From NCBI GenBank assembly GCA_003538495.1, contig DPSD01000447.1:1-12175 (forward strand): a DNA stretch of 12,175 nucleotides, in the 5' to 3' direction. Origin of the DNA: Accumulibacter sp. (lineage in GTDB: Bacteria; Pseudomonadota; Gammaproteobacteria; Burkholderiales; Rhodocyclaceae). The notes under the pieces are model-generated. The model was not told the DNA's origin. It did not search any database and worked only from the letters and a program-made list of their open reading frames with translations. The position numbers and the translations under genes are program-made. Positions 1 to 5,909 of the stretch are shown in pieces (position 1 is the first letter of the stretch; every line of letters starts with the position of its first letter).

Positions 1-265
1 CGCTGGCCAGCCAGACCACCACCACCAGAACCAGCAACAGGCCGATGCCGCCCCCGAGAAACTTCGGATTGAACTGGACTGGCGGGCGCTGGTCACCGCC
101 ATCGCCGCCGCGGTCACCGCCACCGCGCTTCCTGTCGAAGATCCCCGACAAGCGACGATTGAGGTCGCGCCACAACTGCTCAAGGTCGGGCGGCCCCTGA
201 TTGGGGCGCCGCCCGCCGCCGTCATCGTTACCGCGATTTCCCCACTGCGGATCATTCAACGACAT
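1..265 (-). CDS. hflK: HflK, FtsH protease modulator subunit (N-terminal part)
   Basis: The 88 visible residues begin MSLNDPQWGNRGND, followed by a glycine/aspartate/arginine-rich cytoplasmic segment (to about residue 60), the short conserved block QFNPKFLGGG, and then a hydrophobic stretch GLLLVLVVVVWLAS that is the single N-terminal membrane anchor. This layout is characteristic of HflK, an SPFH/band-7 protein that forms a membrane complex with HflC and FtsH and limits FtsH proteolysis. The SPFH domain lies beyond the left edge of the window. The ATG at 265-263 is preceded by GGAG in the 20-nt gap after hflX, and the hfq-hflX-hflK order is the standard one, so it is probably co-transcribed with hflX. 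Nothing looks damaged in the visible part. Confidence 0.93.
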   Translation of the reverse strand, partial: MSLNDPQWGNRGNDDGGGRRPNQGPPDLEQLWRDLNRRLSGIFDRKRGGGDRGGDGGDQRPPVQFNPKFLGGGIGLLLVLVVVVWLAS

Positions 266-285
266 AAACACTCCAAGGCTTGAAA

Positions 286-1458
286 TCATGCGGGACCATC
301 TGAATCAGAGAGCATATTGACATCCTGTAATGCGGCAGCGCTGAGCACCCGCTGCCGCCTGTCCTGAGCCTTGGCTGTGGCCATCTCGGCCAGCGCCTCT
401 CGCAACAGCGGCAGGCCATCACCGGATTTGGCGCTGACGCGAACCCGCAGGATTGTACCATACTCGTCCCGCTCGACTGCCGGCGGCAGGCCGCTGAGAT
501 CGAGCTTGTTGAGGACGGTCAACTGCGGCACCTCAGCCGCGCCGATCTCGGCCAGCACCTTGTTGACGTCTGCAACCTGATCGTCGCGCGCCGGGCTGGC
601 CGAGTCGACCACGTGCAGCAGCAGATCCGCCTCCGCCGTTGCTTCGAGCGTGGCATGGAAAGCGGCCACCAGAGTGTGTGGCAGGTCGCGGATGAATCCG
701 ACCGTATCGGAAAGCACGACATGGCCGACCTCCGGTAGCCACAGCTTGCGCGTCGTCGTGTCCAGCGTCGCGAACAACTGGTCGGCAGCAAAGACGCTGG
801 CGTGCGTCAGGGCATTGAACAGCGTGGACTTGCCGGCGTTGGTATAGCCGACCAGCGACACGTTCAGCAGGTCGCCACGTCCGCGCGCCTGGCGTTGGAC
901 GCCGCGTTGACGCTCTACCCGGCGCAGCCGCTCCTTGAGCAGCTTGACACGGATACCGAGCAGCCGGCGGTCTGTTTCGAGCTGCGTTTCTCCCGGACCG
1001 CGCAGACCGATACCACCTTTCTGCCGTTCGAGGTGCGTCCAGCCCCGCACCAGTCGCGTCGACAAGTGTTCTAGTTGAGCCAGTTCAACCTGCAGTTTGC
1101 CCTCCGAACTCTGCGCTCGCTGCGCAAATATGTCGAGAATCAGACTGGTCCGGTCGATCACCCGGCACTGCAGCAGGCGCTCCAGGTTGCGCTCCTGGCC
1201 GGCGCTGAGTTCGTGATTGAAGATCACCAGATCCGCTTCGTGCGCCTGCACTTCGGTGGCCACCTCCTGCACCTTGCCCTTGCCGGCGTAGCTTGCCGCA
1301 TCAGGACTGTGGCGGCGGCCATGGACCACGGCGCACACCGTCGCGCCCGCCGACCGGGTCAGCAGGCGCACTTCTTCGAGTTGGTCGGCGATGTCGTCAC
1401 GGCCGAAATCGAGCTGAACGATGATCGCCCGCTCTCCGCCCGAGGGACGCTCATGCAT
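286..1458 (-). CDS. hflX: GTPase HflX
   Basis: This 390-aa protein is a full-length HflX, the translational GTPase that binds 50S subunits and rescues or splits stalled ribosomes. The N-terminal HflX domain (about residues 1-190) contains the YAGKGK motif (57-62) and the signature RGPGETQLE (153-161), followed by a basic helical linker. The G domain has the P-loop GYTNAGKS (204-211), the switch I region FATLDTT (229-235), G3 DTVGF (251-255), G4 NKLD (317-320) and G5 SAK (342-344), all intact. The start MHERPSGGER matches the usual family N-terminus, although no strong Shine-Dalgarno precedes it. It lies 116 bp downstream of hfq and 20 bp upstream of hflK. I see no terminator or gene in the hfq-hflX gap (1459-1574), so read-through from hfq is likely. 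Confidence 0.97.
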   Translation of the reverse strand: MHERPSGGERAIIVQLDFGRDDIADQLEEVRLLTRSAGATVCAVVHGRRHSPDAASYAGKGKVQEVATEVQAHEADLVIFNHELSAGQERNLERLLQCRVIDRTSLILDIFAQRAQSSEGKLQVELAQLEHLSTRLVRGWTHLERQKGGIGLRGPGETQLETDRRLLGIRVKLLKERLRRVERQRGVQRQARGRGDLLNVSLVGYTNAGKSTLFNALTHASVFAADQLFATLDTTTRKLWLPEVGHVVLSDTVGFIRDLPHTLVAAFHATLEATAEADLLLHVVDSASPARDDQVADVNKVLAEIGAAEVPQLTVLNKLDLSGLPPAVERDEYGTILRVRVSAKSGDGLPLLREALAEMATAKAQDRRQRVLSAAALQDVNMLSDSDGPA

Positions 1459-1574
1459 GGTAATGATTCCGGGAAAGTTGACGCAAGCGGGCGCAGTCAG
1501 GGCTGGTCAAAGAAGGTATCGCAAGGCGCCCCGACCCAGCCGGCGGTGGCGCAATCAAACAGAGGAGTAACTGA

Positions 1575-1814
1575 TCAGCCCTCGCCGTTGGCATCCTGCT
1601 GAATGGTGATCGGACGCGACGGCACCACCGTCGAGATCGCATGCTTGTATACCATCTGGGTGACCGTGTTCTTGAGCAGGACGACATACTGGTCGAAGGA
1701 TTCAACCTGGCCCTGGAGCTTGATGCCGTTGACCAGATAGATCGAAACGGGAACACGTTCGCGCCGCAGCGTGTTGAGGAACGGGTCTTGTAGTAGTTGC
1801 CCTTTATTAGTCAT
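1575..1814 (-). CDS. hfq: RNA chaperone Hfq
   Basis: This 79-aa protein is Hfq, the hexameric Sm-like RNA chaperone that pairs small RNAs with mRNAs. The Sm1 region runs from [19 protein letters not shown], and the Sm2 signature [12 protein letters not shown] is complete. The proximal-face residues Gln9, Asp10, Phe12, Lys57 and His58 and the rim arginines in RRER are present, with numbering shifted by one relative to E. coli. The C-terminal tail is short ([12 protein letters not shown]), as is common in betaproteobacteria. The start is supported by GGAG and AAGG just upstream of ATG (1814-1812). Downstream are hflX and hflK as expected, but the GTPase gene der, which often precedes hfq in betaproteobacteria, is not upstream; a 469-bp non-coding gap and a divergent operon lie there instead. 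Confidence 0.98.
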   Translation of the reverse strand: MTNKGQLLQDPFLNTLRRERVPVSIYLVNGIKLQGQVESFDQYVVLLKNTVTQMVYKHAISTVVPSRPITIQQDANGEG

Positions 1815-1864
1815 CCTTCAAACTCCATGTTCAGTCGTGTTTACCGTGAAGTCGCATCGGCGAC

Positions 1865-1931
1865 TCACGAAACTCCCCTCGCCGCGGGAAAGGGGGCTGG
1901 GGGGTGGGGGAAGCGGTCGTGATTTTCGTGA
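1865..1931. repeat. REP-like palindromic element with 8-bp flanking inverted repeats
   Basis: The core at 1873-1910 (CTCCCCTCGCCGCGGG, then AAAGGGGGCTGG, then GGGGTGGGGG) is an imperfect palindrome followed by a G-rich tail. It resembles the CCCCTC...GAGGGG-type intergenic repeats common in proteobacterial genomes. It is bracketed by a perfect inverted repeat, TCACGAAA (1865-1872) and TTTCGTGA (1924-1931), giving a compact 67-bp unit. Only one copy is visible here, so its repetitive nature is inferred from resemblance. Confidence 0.5.
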
Positions 1932-2166
1932 TCGGAACTGTCGCGATAGCTCATGCCCGCTTGGAGCGACCAGCATAATTGATTTCTCCGTCGTTTGCCA
2001 TATCAAGGCCAGCGCGGGATCAGATCCTGGACTCAGGAGGCGGGCCGCCCACCCTGAGGGCCAACGCGTCGGCGCCCCGGATCAGGCGACGACCAGACCG
2101 AGCGGGCCGGCCACCCGGGCCACCACTGGTGACCGCTCCGCCGGCAACATCTGGCAGCACTCGGCA

Positions 2167-2189
2167 GCGCCTGGCCGGCGGCGTTTTTT
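2167..2189 (+). terminator. Possible orphan rho-independent terminator
   Basis: GCGCC (2167-2171) can pair with the GGCGGC segment (2177-2182, one bulged base), and this is followed directly by GCG and six T residues. The shape fits an intrinsic terminator on the plus strand. No plus-strand gene is visible upstream within the gap, so it may end an unannotated short transcript, insulate the following promoter, or be coincidence in GC-rich DNA. Confidence 0.3.
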
Positions 2190-2240
2190 CAGCACCTCGG
2201 GTGGAGCGGCACCAACAGCACACTTGCCGGCTGCCAAGGC

Positions 2241-2249
2241 TGGCATAAT
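2241..2249 (+). promoter_or_regulatory. Probable extended -10 promoter of the small-protein/lrgA operon
   Basis: TGGCATAAT has a good -10 hexamer (CATAAT, 2244-2249) preceded by the TGN extended element. A weak -35-like CTTGCC lies at 2223-2228 with a 15-bp spacer, so the extended -10 would have to compensate. The predicted start near 2256 leaves a leader of about 28 nt containing the Shine-Dalgarno AAGGAG ahead of the ATG at 2284. Confidence 0.45.
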
Positions 2250-2283
2250 CGACGCGTGCGCACCAGAGCGCCAAGGAGAGACG

Positions 2284-2445
2284 ATGGAGGAGCTGGCTAG
2301 TATTGATTGGGGTGCCGTGGCACTGGTGGTGCTGATCACCGGGGGCCTACTGTGGGGTATCGTCTTCTTTCTTCGACAAAACCGCAAGGACCTCGACAGT
2401 CTCAAGGAGACGCTCCAGTCCGATGGCGAGGACAATGCGGGATGA
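2284..2445 (+). CDS. 53-aa single-pass membrane protein, first gene of the lrg-type operon
   Basis: I do not recognise a named family. The 53 residues are a short acidic N-terminus (MEELASIDW), one hydrophobic helix (about residues 10-30, GAVALVVLITGGLLWGIVFFL), a basic stop-transfer patch (RQNRK) and a charged, acidic, probably helical tail (DLDSLKETLQSDGEDNAG). The positive-inside rule predicts the tail in the cytoplasm. A strong Shine-Dalgarno AAGGAGAG sits 4 nt before the ATG, and an extended -10 promoter lies upstream, so expression is well supported. Its stop codon overlaps the start of a 35-aa mini-ORF (ATGA), which in turn overlaps lrgA. A role as accessory subunit or regulator of the LrgA-type membrane protein is possible from position alone. 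It superficially resembles small single-helix oxidase subunits such as CcoQ, but the context does not support that. Confidence 0.72.
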   Translation: MEELASIDWGAVALVVLITGGLLWGIVFFLRQNRKDLDSLKETLQSDGEDNAG

Positions 2446-2549
2446 TTGCTCTGGCCGAGCACTTTCCCGTGGGCGAAGATCTGTCCTGGTGTTGCCGCCA
2501 TGCTGGCCACCAGTTCACCAGCGCGCCACAAGTCCCGGTCGACAAATGA
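2442..2549 (+). CDS. 35-aa mini-ORF bridging to lrgA, possible translational coupler
   Basis: The frame reads MIALAEHFPVGEDLSWCCRH and continues for 15 more residues. It starts in an ATGA overlap with the 53-aa gene (start 2442-2444, stop TGA 2443-2445) and ends in another ATGA overlap with lrgA (start 2546-2548, stop 2547-2549). CGAGGA lies about 10 nt upstream of its ATG, within the preceding gene. There is no membrane segment and no known motif; it contains an adjacent Cys-Cys pair and two histidines. lrgA has no clear Shine-Dalgarno of its own, so this frame could carry ribosomes to its start codon. Alternatively it is a fortuitous open frame and the gap is simply a leader. Confidence 0.4.
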   Translation: MIALAEHFPVGEDLSWCCRHAGHQFTSAPQVPVDK

Positions 2550-2905
2550 TCTCGGCCATCACCCTGTTGCTGGTTTTTCAGCTGATCGGCGAGATCATTG
2601 CCCAGAGCCTGGGCTTGCCGGTGCCGCGGCCGGTGATCGGCATGGCGCTGCTGTTTGCCGCCCTCGCCGCGAGTGGAGGCCCCTCGGTGGACTTGCGCAA
2701 TACCGCGCAGGGACTCCTGGGGCACCTCTCGCTGACCTTCGTCCCGGCTGGCACGGGGGTCATGCTGCACTTTCAGCGGATGTCCAACGAGTGGCTGGCG
2801 CTGGCCGTTTCCTTGCTGGGCAGTACGCTGATCACCATCACCGTGACCGCCCTGACGCTGCGCTTCCTCATCCGGCGCTGTGGCATCCGGAACGACCGAC
2901 GATGA
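2546..2905 (+). CDS. lrgA: CidA/LrgA family holin-like membrane protein
   Basis: The 119-aa product has the length and sequence of the CidA/LrgA family. It begins MISAITLLLVFQLIGEIIAQ, followed by the family-typical LPVPRPVIGMALLF (G-L-P-x-P-x-P-V-x-G-M), a central segment GLLGHLSLTFVPAGTGVMLH matching the conserved L-x-L-x-F-V-P-A-G-x-G-V block, and a final hydrophobic helix ending in RFLIRRCG. About four membrane helices are expected. Family members work with LrgB-type partners; described roles range from holin-like control of murein hydrolases to pyruvate transport or export of small metabolites. The frame is open further upstream but the upstream part is not family-like, so ATG 2546 is chosen, despite lacking a good Shine-Dalgarno. 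Its stop overlaps the lrgB start (ATGA, 2902-2905). Confidence 0.88.
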   Translation: MISAITLLLVFQLIGEIIAQSLGLPVPRPVIGMALLFAALAASGGPSVDLRNTAQGLLGHLSLTFVPAGTGVMLHFQRMSNEWLALAVSLLGSTLITITVTALTLRFLIRRCGIRNDRR

Positions 2906-3626
2906 GTACGCGTCTCAACGAGATCTGGGTCTAGCTGTCGGCCTCGCCCCTGCTCGGCCTGACGCTCACCCTGCTCGCCGATCAGGGCGCGGTCTACGTG
3001 CACCGGCGTTGCCATGGTCATCCGCTGGCTAATCCGGTGTTGCTGGCAGTGGCTGCACTGGTCGGCCTGTTGTGGCTCACCGACACGCCGTACGGCACTT
3101 ACTTCGATGGCGCCCAGTTCGTCCATTTTCTGCTGGGACCCGCCACCGTAGCGCTGGCCATTCCCTCTATGCTCAGCTTGACCGCTTGAAGCGCATCGCC
3201 GTCCCGTTGCTTGGCGCACTGCTGATTGGCTCGCTGACCGCGGCGCTCTCGGCAGTGGCCATCGGGGGCCTGCTCGAAGCCAGCAAGGCGACGCTGCTCT
3301 CGCTGGCTCCAAAATCGGTGACCACCCCGATCGCGGCGATGGACATCGCCGAACGTATTGGCGGCCTGCCATCGCTTACAGCGGTGCTGGTCATCACCAC
3401 CGGCGTAGTCGCTGCAATCAGCGCCCGCTACGTCTATCGCGCCCTGCACATCGAAGACGATGTGGTTCGCGGCTTCGGGCTGGGCATCGCCGGGCACGGT
3501 ATCGGTACCGCACGCGCTTTCCAGGAAAGCGAGCAAATGGGTGCCTGTGCCGCGCTGGCGATGGGCCTCAACGGCCTGACCACAGCCCTGCTCCTGCCGG
3601 CAATGATCCCGTTGCTGATGACATAG
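2902..3626 (+). pseudogene. lrgB: LrgB/CidB family protein, broken by an amber codon and a frameshift
   Basis: The sequence encodes a complete LrgB-like protein of about 241 codons but not in one frame. It starts MSTRLNEIWV at the ATG overlapping the lrgA stop, then meets TAG at 2932-2934 (codon 11), where LrgB homologues usually carry Tyr (WV-Y-LSASPL). Homology resumes immediately with LSASPLLGLTLTLLADQGAV and runs through YFDGAQFVHFLLGPATVALAIP. Near 3163-3167 a C-run appears one base short (CCC instead of CCCC), so the reading moves to the -1 frame for LYAQLDRLKRIAVPLLGALL, the family signature SLAPKSVTTPIA, GLPSLTAVLV, GHGIGTARAF and the C-terminal AMGLNGLTTALLLP. Both lesions are single-base events. 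Either the gene is decaying or the assembly has errors. LrgB normally pairs with LrgA as a multi-pass membrane partner. Confidence 0.85.
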
Positions 3627-3635
3627 AATACACGC

Positions 3636-5033
3636 TCAGTGGGCAGGCTGGTGCGCGTCGAGAACCGATTGCTCGAGCTCCGTAAAGGCTTCGGCCACGT
3701 AAGCGCTCAAGCGCTCGAGGTTTGGCAGTTCATCGGTGGCGATCAGTCCGAAGAACAGTTGCCCGGCATAACTGAACAGGGTGATGTTCAACAGGTTGCC
3801 GGCGGGCAGCGTGCTGATCGGGTGCAACTCCTCCATTCTGGCGCCCTTGATGTACAGGAACTCGCGCGGCCCGGGAATGTTGGACACCAGTGTATTGCCG
3901 GTCGGTGGCAGACGGTTGCTGAGGCCCAGCATCTCTGCGAGCTGCCCCACCACGCCGGTGATCAGCGTGTAGGACTCGATTGCGTCGGGCGCGACGCTGT
4001 CGATCATCGAGCGCACGTTGCGCAGCGAAAAGCCGATGTTGCGCAGGCGCACATAGGGGTCGTCGGTTGGCGGCGAGAGTTCGACCTGGATGATGCCGAT
4101 CTTGTTGCCGGTGCCGCGCTCGCCTTCCTTGCGCAGGTTGACCGGCATCTGGATGGTGATCGGCCTTTTCAGGTCCACGCCCTCGTCGGCCAGGTAGCGA
4201 TGCAGGGCGCCGTCGAGGCAGGTCAGTGCTACGTGATTGAGTGTCGACCGCGTCCGGGCGCAGATCTCCTTGACCCGCGCCATCGCCACGTTGGCGGTAG
4301 CAAACTGGCGACCGGCGGTGACCTGTCCGGTCAGCGGCGTGTTGCCATCGGCGACAAAGGGCAGCGAGATGGCGTTCTTGGTGAGCTTGACGCTTTCCAG
4401 AAGCAGCATCGCCGCCAGACGCCCGATCCCCAGAAGACGCTTGCCGACACCCGTCAGGTCGCCGAGCAGGGACTGCGTCATCTTGTCCGTGAGCCGCTTC
4501 CTCTGGCGGTCGGCGGCACCGTGCCTGACCGACCACAGCGGCCGCAGTTCCAGATCGGTCGCCGTCGACGCCAGCGAGTCGGCTGCCCAACGCACCATCG
4601 TCACGCCGTCCGCGCTGGCGTGATGCATCTTGACGTACAAGGCAAAACGCCCCTCGCTCAAACCACCGATGACGTGCACTTCCCACAACGGGCGGGAACG
4701 GTCGAGCATCGGTTGATGCAGCTCCGACACCGCGGCGTAAAGCTCCTGCCGCCCATTCTTCCCTCTGCGCAGCTGGTGATAGAAGACGTGCTGCCCGAGG
4801 TCCACCGAATCGATTTCCTGCCAGGTCGGCATCGCGGTCAAGGAGAAGTGAATGACCCGGTTGAATGGTGACTCGACATCGGTGAAGGTCAACAGATCCC
4901 GATACAGATCCGCGGCAAACGTGCTCCGGGAGCGCGCAGGCCGCTTGCAGATCATCAGTCCACCCACGTGCTTCGGGCTGGCTTCCGACTCGGCGACGAA
5001 AAAGGCCACATCCAGCAATGACAGTTTGTTCAT
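3636..5033 (-). CDS. Wax ester synthase/diacylglycerol acyltransferase (WS/DGAT)
   Basis: The 465-aa product belongs to the bifunctional bacterial WS/DGAT family, which acylates fatty alcohols or diacylglycerol with acyl-CoA to make wax esters or triacylglycerol at the membrane/lipid inclusion surface. The N-terminus NKLSLLDVAFFVAESEASPK matches the family, RPLWEVHVIGGL (114-125) is the PLW motif region, and the catalytic HHxxxDG motif is intact as HHASADG (137-143). The C-terminal WS_DGAT_C domain includes NKIGIIQVELSP, VSNIPGPREFLY and NITLFSYAGQLFFGLIATD. The frame stays open 61 codons further upstream, but ATG 5033 is preceded by AAGGGAG at proper spacing and matches homologous starts. 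It converges on lrgB with only 9 bp between the stop codons, and is divergent from the phasin gene, which fits carbon storage. Confidence 0.94.
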   Translation of the reverse strand: MNKLSLLDVAFFVAESEASPKHVGGLMICKRPARSRSTFAADLYRDLLTFTDVESPFNRVIHFSLTAMPTWQEIDSVDLGQHVFYHQLRRGKNGRQELYAAVSELHQPMLDRSRPLWEVHVIGGLSEGRFALYVKMHHASADGVTMVRWAADSLASTATDLELRPLWSVRHGAADRQRKRLTDKMTQSLLGDLTGVGKRLLGIGRLAAMLLLESVKLTKNAISLPFVADGNTPLTGQVTAGRQFATANVAMARVKEICARTRSTLNHVALTCLDGALHRYLADEGVDLKRPITIQMPVNLRKEGERGTGNKIGIIQVELSPPTDDPYVRLRNIGFSLRNVRSMIDSVAPDAIESYTLITGVVGQLAEMLGLSNRLPPTGNTLVSNIPGPREFLYIKGARMEELHPISTLPAGNLLNITLFSYAGQLFFGLIATDELPNLERLSAYVAEAFTELEQSVLDAHQPAH

Positions 5034-5350
5034 CCACGCTCCCTTCGCCCGTCTTGTTCGGTACCGCAAGGTGCGCCTCGCAGCGGCAAACGCATCGACA
5101 CCGGCACGCCACTCATGGCCTGGCGACGTGGCCGGACTTGCCGAGGCGCAAAGCATCCGCACACAGTCCAGGACGGCTGACCGCGGCCCCTTGGTCCGCC
5201 AAGGATACAGCATCACCGCAGCTGCGTTTTAGAGGAAAACACCCAGCCAATTAGTGTGTGCCCTCTAGCGATGGTCGCTAGACTTCTTCTCGGTAGCTGC
5301 CTTGGCAACTGCGAAAACTTACATGTCCCACCGGATAAAGGAGAAACACA
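5034..5350. other. Divergent intergenic region between WS/DGAT and phasin
   Basis: There is no supported gene in these 317 bp. They contain a 10-bp palindrome CGCAGCTGCG (5217-5226), an 8-bp inverted repeat at 5264-5282, and CTGCCTTGGCAA (5297-5308), which is one base from the CTGC-N3/4-GCAG pattern reported for PhaR repressor binding upstream of phasin genes. The phasin leader ends with a strong AAAGGAG. I see no convincing sigma-70 promoter for either gene. Confidence 0.55.
5264..5282. promoter_or_regulatory. Perfect 8-bp inverted repeat upstream of phasin gene
   Basis: TCTAGCGA (5264-5271) and TCGCTAGA (5275-5282) are exact reverse complements separated by TGG. The element lies 69 bp before the phasin start codon and has no T-tract, so an operator is more likely than a terminator. 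The regulator is unknown. Confidence 0.4.
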
Positions 5351-5809
5351 ATGAGCACGAAACTGACGACCTTGGTTGACCGGGTCAGCAATGAGCAACT
5401 CCTGCTGAAAGGCCGGGAGTCGGCACGCAAGCTGTGGCTGTTTGGCCTCGGCGCCTACTCGCTGGCGACCAGAAGTGGCGTGCAGACGTTTGAAATGCTG
5501 GTTCGTGAAGGCAAGGCTTTCAGCCCGAGGGCGCGCCGCCAGATCGAGCAAAAGTCCGCTGAACTGATCAGTGGCGCTAGCGACACCATCGATCGCGGCG
5601 AGCGGCTGTTCGTGAAACGGCTTGTCCGCCCACTCGATTTTCTGGTACTGGCCAGCAAGCGCGATATCGAGCAGATCGCCAAGCGCTTGATGCAACTGAC
5701 TGCCGAAGTGCAGAAACTAAGCGGCGCGGCGGACAAGCCCGCGAAGCCGCAGCCCGAGCCGACGACGGCGAACAGCGACAGCTCGCCAATGGCCGCCAGC
5801 GCATCCTGA
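5351..5809 (+). CDS. Phasin family protein (PhaF/PhaI-type PHA granule-associated protein)
   Basis: The 152-aa product carries the hallmark of the polyhydroxyalkanoate granule-associated (PhaF/PhaI, PF05597-type) phasins. SARKLWLFGLGAYSLATRSG (residues 25-44) corresponds to the conserved ARKIWLAGLGAYA segment, and EMLVREGKAFSPRARRQ follows as expected. The middle is an amphipathic, helix-rich region (to about residue 125), and the tail is Pro/Ala/Lys/Ser-rich low complexity (DKPAKPQPEPTTANSD). Such proteins coat PHA granules and affect granule size and segregation. A strong Shine-Dalgarno AAAGGAG sits 7 nt before the ATG. It appears monocistronic, with its own upstream region and a divergent WS/DGAT gene. 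Only the general family assignment is firm. Confidence 0.9.
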   Translation: MSTKLTTLVDRVSNEQLLLKGRESARKLWLFGLGAYSLATRSGVQTFEMLVREGKAFSPRARRQIEQKSAELISGASDTIDRGERLFVKRLVRPLDFLVLASKRDIEQIAKRLMQLTAEVQKLSGAADKPAKPQPEPTTANSDSSPMAASAS

Positions 5810-5823
5810 GCCTTGCCGGTCGG

Positions 5824-5851
5824 CATTCGCCGAGCGCTGGATGCGCGAATG
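5824..5851 (+). terminator. Weak hairpin after the phasin gene
   Basis: CATTCGC (5824-5830) and GCGAATG (5845-5851) form a perfect 7-bp stem with a 14-nt loop, starting 14 nt after the phasin stop codon. It lacks a T-tract, so it may stabilise the mRNA 3' end or assist termination; coincidence is possible. The remainder of the 100-bp gap to the LysR gene shows nothing else. Confidence 0.25.
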
Positions 5852-5909
5852 GGCATCTGGATCGAGGTCGGCGCACCGCGCCGGCCTGCTCCCGGGCCAA
5901 ATCCCGGCC

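Larger units (their letters stand above)
1815..2283. other. Intergenic region between divergent hfq and the lrg-type operon
   Basis: There is no convincing gene in this 469-bp stretch: the open frames crossing it are low-complexity, proline/arginine-rich shadows. It holds a REP-like palindromic element (1865-1931), a GC-rich hairpin followed by six T (2167-2189), and an extended -10 promoter (2241-2249) for the plus-strand operon. A weak minus-strand promoter for hfq may exist near 1972-1994 (TGGCAA, 17 bp, TATGCT read on that strand), but the match is poor and I do not list it separately. Confidence 0.7.

Noticed and set aside
1075..1602. 175-aa plus-strand frame opposite hflX
   Set aside because: Antisense to the conserved HflX N-terminal domain, with no family similarity and no ribosome binding site.
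3157..3175. Programmed -1 frameshift in lrgB
   Set aside because: The sequence ATTCCCTCT does not form an X-XXY-YYZ slippery heptamer, and the separate amber codon upstream would still block translation.
3639..4871. Long 410-aa plus-strand open frame opposite WS/DGAT
   Set aside because: It is antisense to a well-recognised gene with intact motifs, its product is Gln/His/Arg/Val-rich with no domain, and such frames are common opposite GC-rich genes.
3730..5112. 460-aa minus-strand frame overlapping WS/DGAT
   Set aside because: It is the +1 shadow of the real gene, with an Arg/Ala/Gly-rich product typical of out-of-frame reading of GC-rich DNA.
5034..5216. Extension of WS/DGAT to an upstream ATG at 5216
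   Set aside because: The extra 61 residues are Arg/Ala-rich and unlike the family; ATG 5033 has a good Shine-Dalgarno and the usual N-terminus.
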